Assembly (NCBI GenBank): GCA_916048095.2
Contig: OU696584.1
Coordinates: 937,501 to 1,001,500 of the forward strand
DNA: 64,000 nt
Direction of reading: 5' to 3'
Source of the DNA: Sacculina carcini
Lineage: Eukaryota > Arthropoda > Thecostraca > Sacculinidae
Part shown: piece by piece, positions 29,233 to 41,178 of the stretch
How positions within the stretch are numbered: the first letter of the stretch is position 1
Layout: every line of letters starts with the position of its first letter
Notes under the pieces: model-generated
What the model saw: the letters and a program-made list of their open reading frames with translations, nothing else
What the model was told of the DNA's origin: nothing
Database searches by the model: none
Made by a program: the position numbers and the translations under genes

Positions 29233-32200
29233 ACGTGGTCAGAGATGTGAACAATGGTATTATGGAGCTGTTAGTGATGGCTTATGCATGCAAGACGTCA
29301 TCGGCGCGCAATGTTATTGGCATTCTGCCGTTCATGCCGTACAGCAAGCAGTCGAAGATGCGCAAGCGTGGCTGTATTGTCAGCAAGCTGCTGGCCAAGA
29401 TGATGGTGAAGGCGGGACTCACTCATATCATCACCATGGATCTGCACCAGAAGGAGGTGCAGGGCTTCTTTGACTGTCCCGTCGACAATCTGCGAGCCTC
29501 GCCATTCCTACTCCAGTATATACAGAACCAGGCGAGTGTGTATGCGCGTCTGCTGCTGGCTATACAGGAAAAATGCGGCAGTAATATCCACGCGCACAAA
29601 AATCCTCCCATATTGAGTTTCAGTCGCAATTATTCTACACTGAAACATTCAAACCCTGTTTTGCAGTATTATTAATTTCAGTGGTGGATCTAGCAAATTT
29701 GATGTTTAGAGCTTGGTATTATTGGTAATAGCCAAGTAAACAAGGGTTACTCAACCCTCATGGCACAATACATCAGTTTTCACCAGCTAAAGCCGTCATA
29801 ATGCTTGTCAATGGCGGACCAAAGACCATTTTGTTATGAGGAAAGTTGGTTAGTTTGTGTAAGGTTGTGAAGTGGTATATTCCATATGAAGTGTTATGAA
29901 TCATCGTTCAGTTAGCTCCTCATTCCAGAATATGTTCAACACTATGTCGTTACTAATCACCTTGCTTTCCTGCAAATTACTTGTGTCTAGTGAGTAAATT
30001 GCACTTGTCTGATGATTTTCCCCTAGCACTGTCTACGTGTGTGTGCCTGCTGCAATATTTATACACAATTTGGAGCATTTTACGCGTTAACATTTATATG
30101 CAATAATAGTATTTATGGCCAATTTCTTCTTGATTGATACATGCGTTACGGTCTGTTATACTTGAATACTGTTACTGTTATACGGGAAGTACTTGCAGTC
30201 ACATGCTTGTGTTAGTGTGTTTTACTACTTCAAACTGGGTTCTCCTCGTATTTCAGCGTGAAACATTGTGATTTCGGTAGTTCATTTTGAACTCATTAGG
30301 GTTCGGTGTTCCCCTGAAACACAATTAATGAATTAATCAACCAATTATCTCCAATAACAGATGATTGAACACTTATTGTCTGGTTAATCGTATACATCTT
30401 TTATACACTGTGTGCGTAAAATGTTGAATGATTCTAAAAAAATTAGTCAACAACCAACTCTAGTATCGCCATCAAAAATGTTTCAACGCACCACCACGCA
30501 CCCATATTTTCGTCATAAGCGCCTGGGAGAGCAGAAACACAAGCATATTTAATATTTCAAGGTTTTTTGCAACAAACAGCAACCAAATACCAAATAACAG
30601 TATTTAATATCAAACAATATTTAACACTGGTAATTCTTGTAATTTCTCTAGAAATTGTTTGTTTAAAATGACCGAAGTGTGTTTACTGTTTTGTGCAATT
30701 GTCAATTGATATTTGGTACTTGAACGGCCACTCAGATACCTGACTACCGTAATGCAGTTATTGTCGCCAAGGACCCGGCATCTTGTAAGCGCGCCACTTC
30801 ATACGCTGAACGACTTCGCATTGGTCAGTGCACACACAGACACAGACACACACCGCGACTGTTGACATGTTAGCATTTGTGTTAGCATCAGTGGCGGTGC
30901 AAGAATTGCGGTGGAGGGTGACTGAGGAAAAGAGATGTCGGGCTTGGAGGAACATGAGGAACTACACTAAAAATGCTCATGTTTAGGATTTCTCGGGGGA
31001 AAAGGGACTCAGAAGGCTGGTGGCATTCTTGGGAGAGGACTTAAGCCTCTCCAAGCCTCCCCTTGGGCCGCCACTGATTGGCATATGTACTGAAAATCAC
31101 CAGCTAGAAAAATGGCCTTCCAAGAGAAATAGAAGCGGTTAAAGATGATTAGGAAAAGCACACAAACAAATTAGTTGATTCTGAGCAATAAAACTGAGCT
31201 GAATGACCGGGAAATTGCTAGATATTGAAACACAAATAACAGCCATGACTGGAATGATGAACGAGCAGAAGGAAACATTTTGTGACTGGCCAAGCTTAGC
31301 TTTGCATTTCTCCGCTATATATTCATCATTTTTCATCATGTTTCCTCGTAGCTTTGATAGTCCCGATTACTTGTATAAGTTGCAATTGACTTGTGTTTTA
31401 TTTTGTCGGTATGTCGTTTGGTTGACTTAATATCCCAGTGACTTGTTCATGGTTGTTATTGTTGTTTCTATTTCTTGAGTGAATTGAATCAATTCTAATC
31501 CCGCTTCACCTCATTCAATTTCGTGTTTGTTTTTATCTTTCTATGTTACACTTATTCAAATATGACCGGTCTTCCCATTTTACACTGTTAATTGAGTTTA
31601 ATGAGAATAATGATTGCAATTTCTCGATTATCCCGTTTAGTTTTACTTTTTCAAAATGTCTTTTTTTATCGTCAGCCGTTCTTCTGGCATGTGATCATTT
31701 TAACTCAAACGTACATGTGATGTCCAGTACAAGTGCACTGAAAATCACTCACCATTACACGCTTATTGTACACTTGTATCTAGTGCAAGTGTACATACAG
31801 CAGAAACACGGACATGGCCCCAATTGGAACAAAGTCTATTTGAGACAACATTTCCTTGCGCTCCCACACTCTCTCTTTGCCGTCCTAATCCAGCTGGCAG
31901 CATACCAACCTGACCTAACCGGGTCGGATTATGTAGAGGTTGAGAGTGGTCGTGAGGTTTGTCTCAAATAGTCCGTGTCTCAATTGGGGTAGTCTCCCAG
32001 AAACACACAGGTACGGCACAATGTGGCCACTCGACACAAGCTGCCACTCTCTCTCTCTGAGCCGAGTCAGTCAGTGACCAACTGTGTGGTCGTGGCAGGA
32101 ATCGCTGTCATTCACGGCGAAGCGAAGACGGTGGGTTTTGACGACGACGGATTGTGTGACGTTGATGACGTGAATGTTGATGATGATGATGATGGTCGCA

Positions 32201-34400
32201 CGTCTCCACCACCCTGTCGTGTCACCTCCTCGCAGGACAATCATGTCGCGGCAGCTACAACACAACGTCACGCTCCACGCGTTCACTCTTCTGCCTCGAT
32301 ATCGGTGCTTATTACTGCACTGGCTTCATGCATGTATTCTGTCTTTGTCGCTGTTATTCAGGCGAAATATGCGCTGTCAGGTTCACTTTTATCACTTTCG
32401 TTATTTGATAGTATTCTAGGCAGATCAAGTATTGTTGTGCATTGTAGGTAGCAGTGTTGTGGTTGTTTGTGAGCAGTTCTGCTTTCACTTCATCTTGTTT
32501 CATTTACACAGTGCATGTTTTATTTCTAATGTGACTGTTGATGATCTAGGTGCAGGGCGCACTGCAGTCGTGAAATGTTTGCCACTCCTGTCGTTTCAAC
32601 TGGTTCATTCTAGTTTAATAATAATATGTGTGTGTGTACAAGGTGGAGGTGAACCCGTCGCGTATCATGTCAATGGGCTTGAATGGCGTGCCGATGCAGG
32701 CCGCCAAAGAAAAGCCGCCGATATCGGTGGTGGGTGATGTCGGAGGTCGTATCGCCATCATGGTGGTCAGCACTAACACTAACACCACGACTAATACATC
32801 ACCGTATTCACCTGTCCCGCCAAATACTCAATCCTTCATCAAACAGCTAGACAAACACATTACATCAGTACTTCTTAACATGGGTTCTATTGAACCACAG
32901 GGGTTTGGTGAGTCAGCTTCAGAGGTTTGGTTCACCCACTAGTATGATTCGTGACGTGAAGCTCTGCTTGGCTATCATTGACTGCAGTTAATCACAACAC
33001 ATCGCTTGGTCTTGATATCTGTGCTGCAAGCAACTCGGTCCACTCAGTAGTAGCATACTTGTGTGACTGTCTTGATCGTACGTGATTCGTGATTTTTCTC
33101 ATTTCAAACGTGAAGAGTTTGATGAATGCATGTATAGAAGTTGTGGGTTCAATAAGGTTGAGAACCACTGCAAGGGATATAAGGGATTCGTCTTTTCAGC
33201 AATATCGACATACACGTACATGTATGTTCTTGCTAATTATCGTAGTCGTGTTGAAATGCGGTTAAGTGACTAAGTGAAATAAATGTAGTATTTTTAAAAT
33301 CTTTTTTGCAAATCTAGTGTGCACATATGCGTGTCTGTGTTTTTGTCTATGCATGACTATTAGGACGACATAATAGACTTGTCTGTGTTTGTATGTATGT
33401 ATGACTATTAGGATGACATAATAGACGACGTGCGTTCGTTCGCGGCGGCTGCTGAGTTGTTGCGTGAGAGAGGTGCTTATAAAATATATGTGCTCGCCAC
33501 TCACGGACTTCTCTCGGCCGATGCGCCTCGACTCATTGAAGAATCAGATATTGACGAGGTGAGTGCATTTGCTACACTCTCAACATGCTAGATTAACAAG
33601 TATTTGTAAGTGCTTTACTCAAGTGTGAATCCAGATTGGTTGAGTGAGAAGTGAAACAGTTTATTATGTATTCAGCATGCGGTCACTGACACTGGGGGGG
33701 TTCAGGTCCCCCAAATGTTTCCATCAGCTTGTCATAACCAAGAGATTCACTAAGAGAGGTGGAGAAAAAATATTTTGTGTAGAACTTGTTGATATAAGCA
33801 TTATCGCAAAGACGTTGTATAATGATGCATGTACATGACTGATCACCCCCAATATTCAGCCCCTCCCAAAATTTCGTTCTGGATCCGCCACTGCATGCTA
33901 TATTGGTTGCAGTTGTATATTTGAAGCAAGTTGAGGAATTATTGGTTGAAAGTGGTATTTTGGTTTAGCTTTGTTGGTTAAGCTTGCATTACGACTTAAA
34001 ATACTAGGACCAAGTCAACATTCATCCTAATACCAGGCATCGCAATGCTTTCTTGATTTTCATAATTATTAATATTTTTCTGTCACCGCTCCATTGCCCC
34101 GTAACAATTGCTAAATCAACCACAGGTCGGGAACAAGTGATGTGAACACCCCTGTCATCTATCGTGCTATCACTATCACTACGAATTGTACATGTTTTCA
34201 TCTGTGAAGAAGTCAGTTGGTATAATTGTTGGTGAGTGCAGGTGGTGGTGACCAACTCTATACCGCACGAGCTGCAGAAAATCCAGTGTCACAAGATCAA
34301 AACGATCGACGTGAGTATTCTGTTCGCCGAGGCGATCAGGCGTCTTCATCACCAGGAAAGTCTCAGCTATTTGTTCAGAAACATCTCGATGGAGGACTGA
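24251..34400 (+). CDS. PRPSAP2: PRPP synthetase-associated protein
   Basis: PRPSAP proteins are non-catalytic relatives of ribose-phosphate pyrophosphokinase that join and restrain the PRPP synthetase complex, the entry to nucleotide synthesis. Eight exons: 24251-24330, 26617-26739, 29243-29531, 30736-30823, 32099-32304, 32643-32765, 33412-33558, 34242-34400; phases agree and the product is about 404 aa (human about 356-369). Diagnostic stretches are [115 protein letters not shown] and [11 protein letters not shown] at the end. DGRTSPPP after HGEA marks the PRPSAP-specific insert, which here carries an Asp-rich run. Intron 3 has a GC donor. Exon 5's 3' end is the least certain. The first exon is open up to its acceptor at 24232, so an upstream exon may add residues. 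PRPSAP1 is equally possible as a name. Confidence 0.92.
24520..24855 (+). repeat. (GAT)n-type repeat in PRPSAP intron 1
   Basis: About 335 bp of TGATGATGATG and TGTGATGATTGATAATG units lead directly into a MITE copy. Confidence 0.95.
24860..25194 (-). mobile_element. CAGTGGCGG-family MITE, antisense
   Basis: Read on the minus strand it starts CAGTGGCGGCGTCAG at 25194, passes through an 18-bp-plus G run, and contains GAAGAACTACACTCGAACG, CTGACTACATAATATTATAA and GGACTTCATTTACA, as in the copy at 59505-59771. It ends in GGCATATTTTAGGGGGC. No coding capacity. Confidence 0.75.
26752..27755 (+). repeat. 43-bp minisatellite in PRPSAP intron 2
   Basis: About 23 tandem copies of a 43-bp unit (CACACACTTTCAACATATTC plus TATGCAACAATCACTGTATT and GTC) start 12 bp after the exon 2 donor. 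Copies differ at only a few positions, so the array is young. Confidence 0.97.
28005..28245 (-). mobile_element. TAA-tailed retroposon, copy 3
   Basis: Antisense, near full length: ATTATTATTATT at the start (tail), then ACAGGCAAATACGGTAGCAT, CACCATCCTGCGGTGGCC, and at the far end CCGATAACACTGCATAATG and ACTCCGCCCACGTTCCTC, matching copy 1 in reverse. Confidence 0.8.
29184..29227 (+). repeat. (TG)n tract before PRPSAP exon 3 acceptor
   Basis: A pure 44-bp TG tract ends 15 bp before the acceptor AG of exon 3. Confidence 0.95.
30889..31076 (+). mobile_element. CAGTGGCGG-family MITE
   Basis: Starts CAGTGGCGGTGCAAGAATT and ends with the inverse GGGCCGCCACTG. Flanking octamers GTTAGCAT and ATTGGCAT agree at six of eight positions, suggesting an aged 8-bp target duplication. 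It lies in PRPSAP intron 4. GGAACATGAGGAACTACACT inside matches the 59505 copy. Confidence 0.65.
32866..33170 (+). mobile_element. hAT-like MITE (CAGT-CTTCTTAAC family), copy 1
   Basis: It begins CAGTACTTCTTAACATGGG and ends GGTTGAGAACCACTG. These inverted ends are the common hAT type (CAGTGGTTCTCAACC). The interior is about 90% identical by eye to 41319-41627 in the same orientation (TGGTTCACCCACTAGTATGA, CAAGCAACTCGGTCCACTCA). No transposase frame. Confidence 0.75.
33683..33893 (+). mobile_element. CAGTGGCGGATCC-type MITE fragment
   Basis: The right end, GGATCCGCCACTG, reads in reverse as CAGTGGCGGATCCAG, the same terminal family as 30889-31076 with a different interior (runs of C and G near both ends). 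The left end looks truncated. A single similar end (CAGTGGTGGATCTAGCAAAT) is at 29677. Confidence 0.45.
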
Positions 34401-34792
34401 AGTTATTCTGCGCCGTATCTTTCACGTACTCGATTAATGACAGTATCGTGCACTCTGACTACAGGACAGCATTGCTTATGCACTCGTGTATAAAACGTTC
34501 AACATGCGGGCTAAACCTTGATCGAGTTCTGGAAGCAGCCTGAATTATGACCGAATCTGTCTGTAATGTGTGTGCATTGATGAGGGAGAATTTTCCGACA
34601 TGAAATATTTGTGCAGTTGATGTTTTTGTTGCTTTTGCATTTAACACGGGACGTTTTTTATTGTGATCATGCGTGCATATACCCATTGAGTTATGTAAAT
34701 GTGTTTGTCAAAAACAATTGTGACATTCAATTCAATAGTCTGGTTGAGAGGTTCAACAAATGTGTTGAAAATACTTGTGACTGCAAATGTTT

Positions 34793-34798
34793 TTTATT
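34793..34798 (-). promoter_or_regulatory. Polyadenylation signal for DPH7
   Basis: AATAAA on the minus strand, 163 bp past the DPH7 stop. It lies upstream of the PRPSAP signal in plus coordinates, so the two 3' UTRs would overlap. Confidence 0.45.
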
Positions 34799-34869
34799 TT
34801 GTTTGTATGCGCGACGGTTATATTTCCACGGGGTTTTATGCGATTATTTTGCACCTCAGTAGTTTGCAC

Positions 34870-34875
34870 AATAAA
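34870..34875 (+). promoter_or_regulatory. Polyadenylation signal for PRPSAP
   Basis: AATAAA lies 470 bp past the PRPSAP stop and is the first on the plus strand. Confidence 0.5.
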
Positions 34876-34960
34876 TGCACAGAAAACAGTTGTCAATGTA
34901 TTCAATTCAAAAAGATCACTTTGTCTTTGAACTTGGCATTTTGTCATTGAAGTTGGCCAT

Positions 34961-36124
34961 TCAATCAGCAAGTGTCCACAAGCACAATCGCTGATCATAA
35001 AATGAGCACGTGGCTAGTGATGCAACATGGGCTTGTTCTGCTGCATCTTCACCACTGACCTCATGAACCCAGTCAGCACCGTACACCATGCTCTCGTGCG
35101 GAGGCGTGCCGAAGCTGCTCACAATTCGAGAACCGTCCATATCGATCACACAAGCTCCGGCATGCATACAGGCAGCCAACAAGACGTCAGTCTGTCGTGA
35201 TTGGTGCCAGTTGGTGCTGCGTTTCAGCCGCCATATACCACCGCCCGTGTTCACAACACACAGGGGAGTGCGCCAGTTTCGCTCGTCCCACGACATCACC
35301 GCTCCGTCGTATCCTCCACTAACCAGACCGCTGCCAGAACGTGCCGCCAATAAGCACGTCACCCCCGACTGATGAGGACGCCGACACCACAGCTGTCCGC
35401 CGCTCGCCTGGCGCGTGTCAAATGCCCGCAGAGTACAGTCATCACCGGCCGTGTACACAACGTCGTGTCCATGTTGACTGCTGAGTGCACAAGTCCACGC
35501 TTCGTGGTCGTTGCATTGCGCGCTCCATATGGTCTGTAAGCAGACATGCTCGTCTTGGAGCAGTTCAGCAGCGACATGAGCCAGCATCAGAAGATGAGCT
35601 CGACCTCGCGAGTCTGTCACCAGAAGATGACGGCCATCACTCGACCAGGCTAGTGACAGGATCATAGTCACTGCTGCTGCATCTGTGTCTGCTCGGTCTG
35701 CTGAACAACACTGCCATTTGCCCACACAACACAACATCCACGTGCTAACCGCATCATTTATATGACCGTCCTCGATATCGCGGTCGTCGCGGAGCCGAAA
35801 AAGTCTGACAGATCCGTCCGAGAAAGCTGCTGCTGCTAGGGCCGTCGTATCATCACAAATTGTCCAGGCAATGTCTAGAACCGCCGGTGTTTGCAGCTGC
35901 TGAAGCTGAGTGCGCGTGCGAACGTCCAACAGAGAAATACTGCCGTGTCTAGTTGATGAGTGGTTGTCATCGTGCCGGTCAAGATGGTAGGTTCCGCAGA
36001 GCAGCAGGTGAGAGTGTGCGACCAATGGACAAAAAGCGAGACAATCGGCCGGCTGCGGACATTTCCAGCACCAGTCGAGCCGAGCTGAGGCACATTTGAC
36101 ATCATTCTCGCCGGATCGCATCAC
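34961..36124 (-). CDS. DPH7: Diphthine methyltransferase (WD-repeat, WDR85 family)
   Basis: DPH7 removes the methyl ester from the diphthine intermediate on elongation factor 2 so that the final amidation of diphthamide can follow; it is a cytosolic WD40 propeller. A single uninterrupted 387-residue frame runs from ATG 36124 to the stop at 34961. LLLCGTYHLD is at about residue 42, WTCALSSQHG near 210, VVYTAGDDCTLRAFDTRQ near 222, GLVSGGYDGAVMSWDERNWR near 265, then GGGIWRLK, LLAACMHAGACVID, HESMVYGADW and the terminal CSFYDQRLCLW. The last three motifs are diagnostic for DPH7 among WD proteins. It lacks introns, unlike the neighbouring plus-strand genes. It follows CDK2AP by 209 bp on the same strand. 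Confidence 0.9.
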   Translation of the reverse strand: MMRSGENDVKCASARLDWCWKCPQPADCLAFCPLVAHSHLLLCGTYHLDRHDDNHSSTRHGSISLLDVRTRTQLQQLQTPAVLDIAWTICDDTTALAAAAFSDGSVRLFRLRDDRDIEDGHINDAVSTWMLCCVGKWQCCSADRADTDAAAVTMILSLAWSSDGRHLLVTDSRGRAHLLMLAHVAAELLQDEHVCLQTIWSAQCNDHEAWTCALSSQHGHDVVYTAGDDCTLRAFDTRQASGGQLWCRRPHQSGVTCLLAARSGSGLVSGGYDGAVMSWDERNWRTPLCVVNTGGGIWRLKRSTNWHQSRQTDVLLAACMHAGACVIDMDGSRIVSSFGTPPHESMVYGADWVHEVSGEDAAEQAHVASLATCSFYDQRLCLWTLAD

Positions 36125-36333
36125 CAGAACGCACTATATTCACATACAATTGCTATACTAACGACTGATGTCCCTATGACGATTGTGATATTTCCTCTCG
36201 TGTTATCGACAGTATAGGAGGTAGCAATTCAAATAGGAGCGTTCTGCAGGAACAAGACACATTTAATCGAATATGAACGAACGACAAATGGTGAATGATA
36301 CAAAAACACAAACACGCACGGGAAATTCTGAGG
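36125..36333 (-). promoter_or_regulatory. Short CDK2AP-DPH7 spacer with acceptor-like site
   Basis: Read on the minus strand the spacer contains ATTAAA (about 36265), then about 15 bases later TTGTTCCTGCAG, a strong 3' splice site, followed by a roughly 115-base leader to the DPH7 ATG. The order of polyadenylation-like signal then acceptor is what a trans-spliced operon junction looks like; an ordinary 5' UTR intron is the alternative. Confidence 0.3.
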
Positions 36334-36609
36334 CTAAGACTTGGCCGTACGCTCCACCTCCAGCAGACACTCTCGCACCAAAATCCTGGCGTGCCCAATG
36401 CCGCGTTTCAGTCGTTCAGCGCTGCTCTTGCTGCCCGAGTAGGTGGGGCGGACGTCGCGGCCCATGTCCTCGATCACGGCCAGCAACTGAGAATACTTGG
36501 ACAACGACGCGTGACGCTGTTGCTGCTGATGTGGCGGCGCTGCAGACTCAGCGAGAGATGAACAGCGTTGAACCGACGGAGACGAACACTGAGACCGATC
36601 GTACTCCAT
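36334..36609 (-). CDS. CDK2AP1: CDK2-associated protein (DOC1 family)
   Basis: CDK2AP1/DOC1 is a small subunit of the NuRD chromatin-remodelling complex and was first described as a CDK2 partner. The 91-residue frame ends with the family's conserved module: [35 protein letters not shown], then [19 protein letters not shown]. The N-terminal part (Ser/Gln-rich) is not conserved, as usual. The ATG at 36609 is the first after an in-frame TGA ten codons upstream, so the frame appears complete in one exon; an upstream exon cannot be excluded. Human homologues have 115-126 residues. Confidence 0.88.
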   Translation of the reverse strand: MEYDRSQCSSPSVQRCSSLAESAAPPHQQQQRHASLSKYSQLLAVIEDMGRDVRPTYSGSKSSAERLKRGIGHARILVRECLLEVERTAKS

Positions 36610-37880
36610 CCGGCAATACTTGTGTCCGCAGTTCTCTCAGAGTGTGGCTCTTCCGTCGACTCACCAAGGGGTTTCCTGTTTATTTCTCTCGTTCTCTCTG
36701 TATATCTGAATGTACCAGACGAAACGACAGTTGCACAAAACAAGGCAGTGATTCGTCACGCTAGCATGTTGATCTATAACGCTTATTTACGTGCTGTCTC
36801 TAGCATGTTGAACTCCTATATTTAACCGTTAATCGCTATGTTTCTGTTATAGGTCTGTTAATGTTTCTCATCCCTTCTTATACAGCAGCTCTATAAAAAC
36901 ACGAGACTTCTCATAATATTAACTATTGGCGTTCCAAGCGAGCACCAGTGTGTTGATAGCATATGGCGCGCCCATCATCTCATCTACATCTACAGCCCAA
37001 CTCCTAGTAGATTCGCGCGGAAAAACCAGAGACAGGATTCGAATCGTGATACTCTGACAGTACATAAGTCAGAGCAACTCAGAATCTCAGCTTTCTCATA
37101 TAAACGCACTCAACAATCTTACTTATAAAATACGGATTAGTTTTTACACCGGATCGAATACTTCCTAACATCGAGCACTTTCATTGAATGGACAAATCAA
37201 ACACATGACATGACGGAAAATGTATTTTTGTGAAATGACCTATAGCTATCCACGTAGATGCATTAAGATGCTTTTTCTGTTGGCCTTTAGAAGCTCACTT
37301 CCTATGACACTTGCGAAAAAACGTACAGACTGAAAAACTTTCTGATATCCCAGCATAATACCGGTCATACATTAGCAAGCGCGTGAGCTTAACATAGGTG
37401 TAAAGATCAAAAACACATACTCTGAGTACAAAAAACTTACGAGATCAACCAAACTACACTGAAGCTTCCACAACGCAACGCACCGCCTTCGAATGCTGTT
37501 GTCAGACATATGGTATGTAACAAAAATATTTTCACCTCTGATATCTTTTGTGATTTATTTGAGCAGTTTTATATATTATACGCCAATATCCAATCGTAAC
37601 AAGATCTTGGGCAACAATTTTTGTTAACATTTTTGAATCTCTTGAACTGAGGTGGGTGTTACCTAATTCAGACATATGTGGTTGGTGATTGTACTCGAGT
37701 GTTTGTTTTCACTGTTTATAAAAATCTGTGACGCTGCACCGATTAGGGATTCTATTGTATTCAAACTGGAATTGTGAATTGTGACAGAAAAAATTGGCGG
37801 TATATCTTTGCTGTAGTTGTTTTTTTGTTGACTGGAAATATTGACTAAAGAATCTCATTTTTGCTGGCGGTTTCTTTAAT
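36610..37880. other. Divergent spacer between CDK2AP and USP31
   Basis: It holds both promoters. A TATAAAAA box at 37717-37724 lies about 160 bp upstream of the first USP31 ATG. I see no conserved reading frame and no recognised dispersed repeat. Confidence 0.4.
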
Positions 37881-39660
37881 ATGTGCGAGTTAAGTGTGGA
37901 TTTTCCAGAGGTTTTTCCCAGCCAAAACTCTTTGTACACGCTACCTAGAGTTAATATGGGTGAGAGTGCGCTGAAAAAATCTGACCCTGTCCCAGCAAAG
38001 AGCGCCACTATCTCGAGAATCGAAAATCCGATGCCTGCCAGCTGCGACTTTGCCAAGCTGCATCGTCGTTCTTCACTGCGCAATTTGAGCAGTTTGTTTG
38101 GCCGGGTCGTGCGCACGGTGACCACATTGCCGCGGGATCGTAATTCACGCAAGTACGGCCTGCACGAGGCTGACACGGGGGAGATTTTTGTGCAGTACGC
38201 CGAGGACCAGGTTCCCGGGGTCGTGGGGCTGGCCAACCACGGCAACACATGCTTCATCAACGCGGTCGTTCAGTGTCTCAGCAACACGGACACACTGGCA
38301 GAGTATTTGGTGTGCGGACAGTACAAGGTGGACTTGTGTCACCGGCGGCGAGCCAACGCCAAAAAGTACGGCACTCGTGGAGAAATCACCGAGCAGCTGG
38401 CTGCCACACTGCGCGCCATCTGGTCGCGCCAGTACACCGCCGATGTGTCGGTCCAACTGAAAGCGTGCATTGAAAAGTTTGCCAAACATTTTCGCGGTAG
38501 CGATCAGCATGACGCTCAGGAGTTTCTCATGTGGCTGCTGGATAAGGTGCACGAGGACCTCAACACGGCCACCAAGCGCAAATACAAGATGACCAAGGTG
38601 AGCTACCGGCTTTCTGCTACTGCTCTCCATATACATTTTAACGTGTTTATTAATAATATTTATTACGGGGAAATCCAGTAGCATGGGAAGAGTGCAAGCA
38701 CTATTACCACCCTACAGTGACCTCATGTACCGGAAACGTCCAAAAAATGTAGAAAGAAAGAGTTATAAGAGTAAAGGCTTTAGTCAGATATATGAAGCTA
38801 ATGATGGAAGAAGCAAAAAAATATACGATTAATAAAAAATATTTGTCAAATCAAAAGGCTAAATAAAGGTACATGCATACAATTGTGCCACAGACTGGTT
38901 GAGATAATGTAGTGAGGCAAAATCAAGCAGAAATGTTGCTCACTCACGTTGATGTTGTTGAAAAACACTTTAAATATTAACATGATTGTTGTTGTAATTA
39001 ATTACACTCAAGCACGCGCACATGTGTCAACAAGTTCTTAAATGATATAGATATTGAAGCGTTGTATGCTTGTTTGAAATTCCCTCTGTCAGCAAATGTT
39101 TGAGAGATGTTGGCAAACTTCACATGTGTCGGGCGCTAATGTAATTCAGCCCAGTTGTCAGTGACAATAGCGATGTTATATAGACGTTGTACACGAGTGT
39201 GTCGAGCTAAACTACACTAGTCGTAAATTAAGACAATTCATCATTTTGTTCTCCACTAATTGAACTATTCCTCGGTCGCTATTTTCTGTGATATGTTTTT
39301 CAGTGCAGATTGTTTTTGTGAGTTTGGAGTGAAATAATTCTTATTTGATTGTGTTTTTCCAGATCAGGATATATTTTCCCTGGTTTGATTGAATGTTTTG
39401 TCTTAATTTTGCCATTTCCAAAGCCTTGCTGTCTGATCGTACTTTTCTAGCTTATTCTCTGCGAAATAAAAAAAAACTTCAAAACGTGGTTAAATAGCTA
39501 CTGCTTATATCAGACTCCAGTAAGACCAGATTTGACCAAATTATTCAGTTATTATTGTTAACAGTCAACAACATAGCTTTGCATACACACACACATACTG
39601 ACACACACACATACCGTTTTTGAACCAGTTACGACTCGCAGCTTATAACTGAAGTGTATT

Positions 39661-39717
<57 letters not shown>

Positions 39718-41065
39718 TTGTGACAGAGTTCGCAGGACAGTCGGTGTGACGAGCTAGTAGCGGCCGAGTCGCTGGCCAATCATCAACGATGTAACGCCAG
39801 CATTGTCCAGGACATTTTCCAAGCACAATTCAGGTGACCAACACACACACACATACACACATACATATACACATATAGGCGTTCCCATACACCTGTGTTT
39901 CTCAACATTTTTTTTGGCAGTGATCCGAAAATGTGCACACATCAAGCATGGCGACCCAAGTTTACATAGATATACTAGTTGTTCTTATAAGTAATCATGC
40001 TTTCAGTCGTAATTTAATCCAGTCATGGTCTGCTTCGATCGAATCATGATTATAATTACCTGCCTCCAAACTCTATGACATATAATCTATTGTTAGAATA
40101 TCGTGTACTTTTAGACATTTTTTTTCTAGCTTATTTCATGCGTTCATAATTCTATTTGGAACACTATATTGTTGATTGTTTGTGTGTTTGTCAGGTCTTC
40201 TCTGCGCTGTCCCAGTTGTTGTCGCGAGAGCAACACATTTGATCCATTCTTGTGTATCAGCGTTCCTGTCGTACAACGGCAACGGCGCCATCTTCTCATC
40301 AACGTCGTCTATATCAACCAACAACCGCGCCTGGTTCGTGTCTGTCTGTATGTATGTCTGACTGACTGTCTGTGTGTCTGTCTGTCTGTCTGTCTGACTA
40401 TGTGTCTCTCTGTCTGTCTGTCTGTCTGTCTGTGTGTCTGTCTGGCTGGCTGGCTGGCTTTTTTTGTTGTTTTATTCTCGTATTTTATTTCTGTCCATGC
40501 TTTTTTCGACATAGTGCATGCTTATTTATTGTCGGCAAAATTATTCTTTCACTCACCTCTTGAATAGATAGCCATGTTGCTTTCTCCCATATAACACTGC
40601 TTTTTTGCTCACTAAAACACTGGTTCCAGAACTGACGTTGAGGTTCACAATACTGTCAGGTTGCTCCGTAACGTTACGCATTGGTGAATTATTGATTAAG
40701 TTCAGCAGCGACCATCAAAAACTCTCACGAGACGAGCAAGAAATCAACTGAAAACTGCAAGACAAAAATCCAGTTTAATCTCGTTTGTGTGAATGAGAAC
40801 ATACATGTGAACATGTGTGTGTGTGTGTGTGTGGCAGGTGCGCATGTGTTTCAGTGTGGCCAGTGACAGTAATGTGTACAATGTGCGAGAACAGGTGTCA
40901 CGTGACACCGGCCTGCCTCTCTCTCACTGTCTACTGTGTCAACTCAACCAGACCGGCTTCATGAAGCCTCTGCTAGGTGCCCCTGTACACACTGACACAC
41001 TGAAACACTGACACACACACACACTGATACACACACACACTGACACACACACACACACACACTGC

Positions 41066-41096
<31 letters not shown>

Positions 41097-41123
41097 ACAC
41101 ACACACACACACACACACACACT

Positions 41124-41178
<55 letters not shown>

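Noticed and set aside
37013-37100. tRNA-like sequence on the minus strand
   Set aside because: A GATTCGAATCC B-box-like motif and a CTCTGAC/GTCAGAG stem are present, but there is no acceptor pairing or clear A box; at best a very old SINE remnant.
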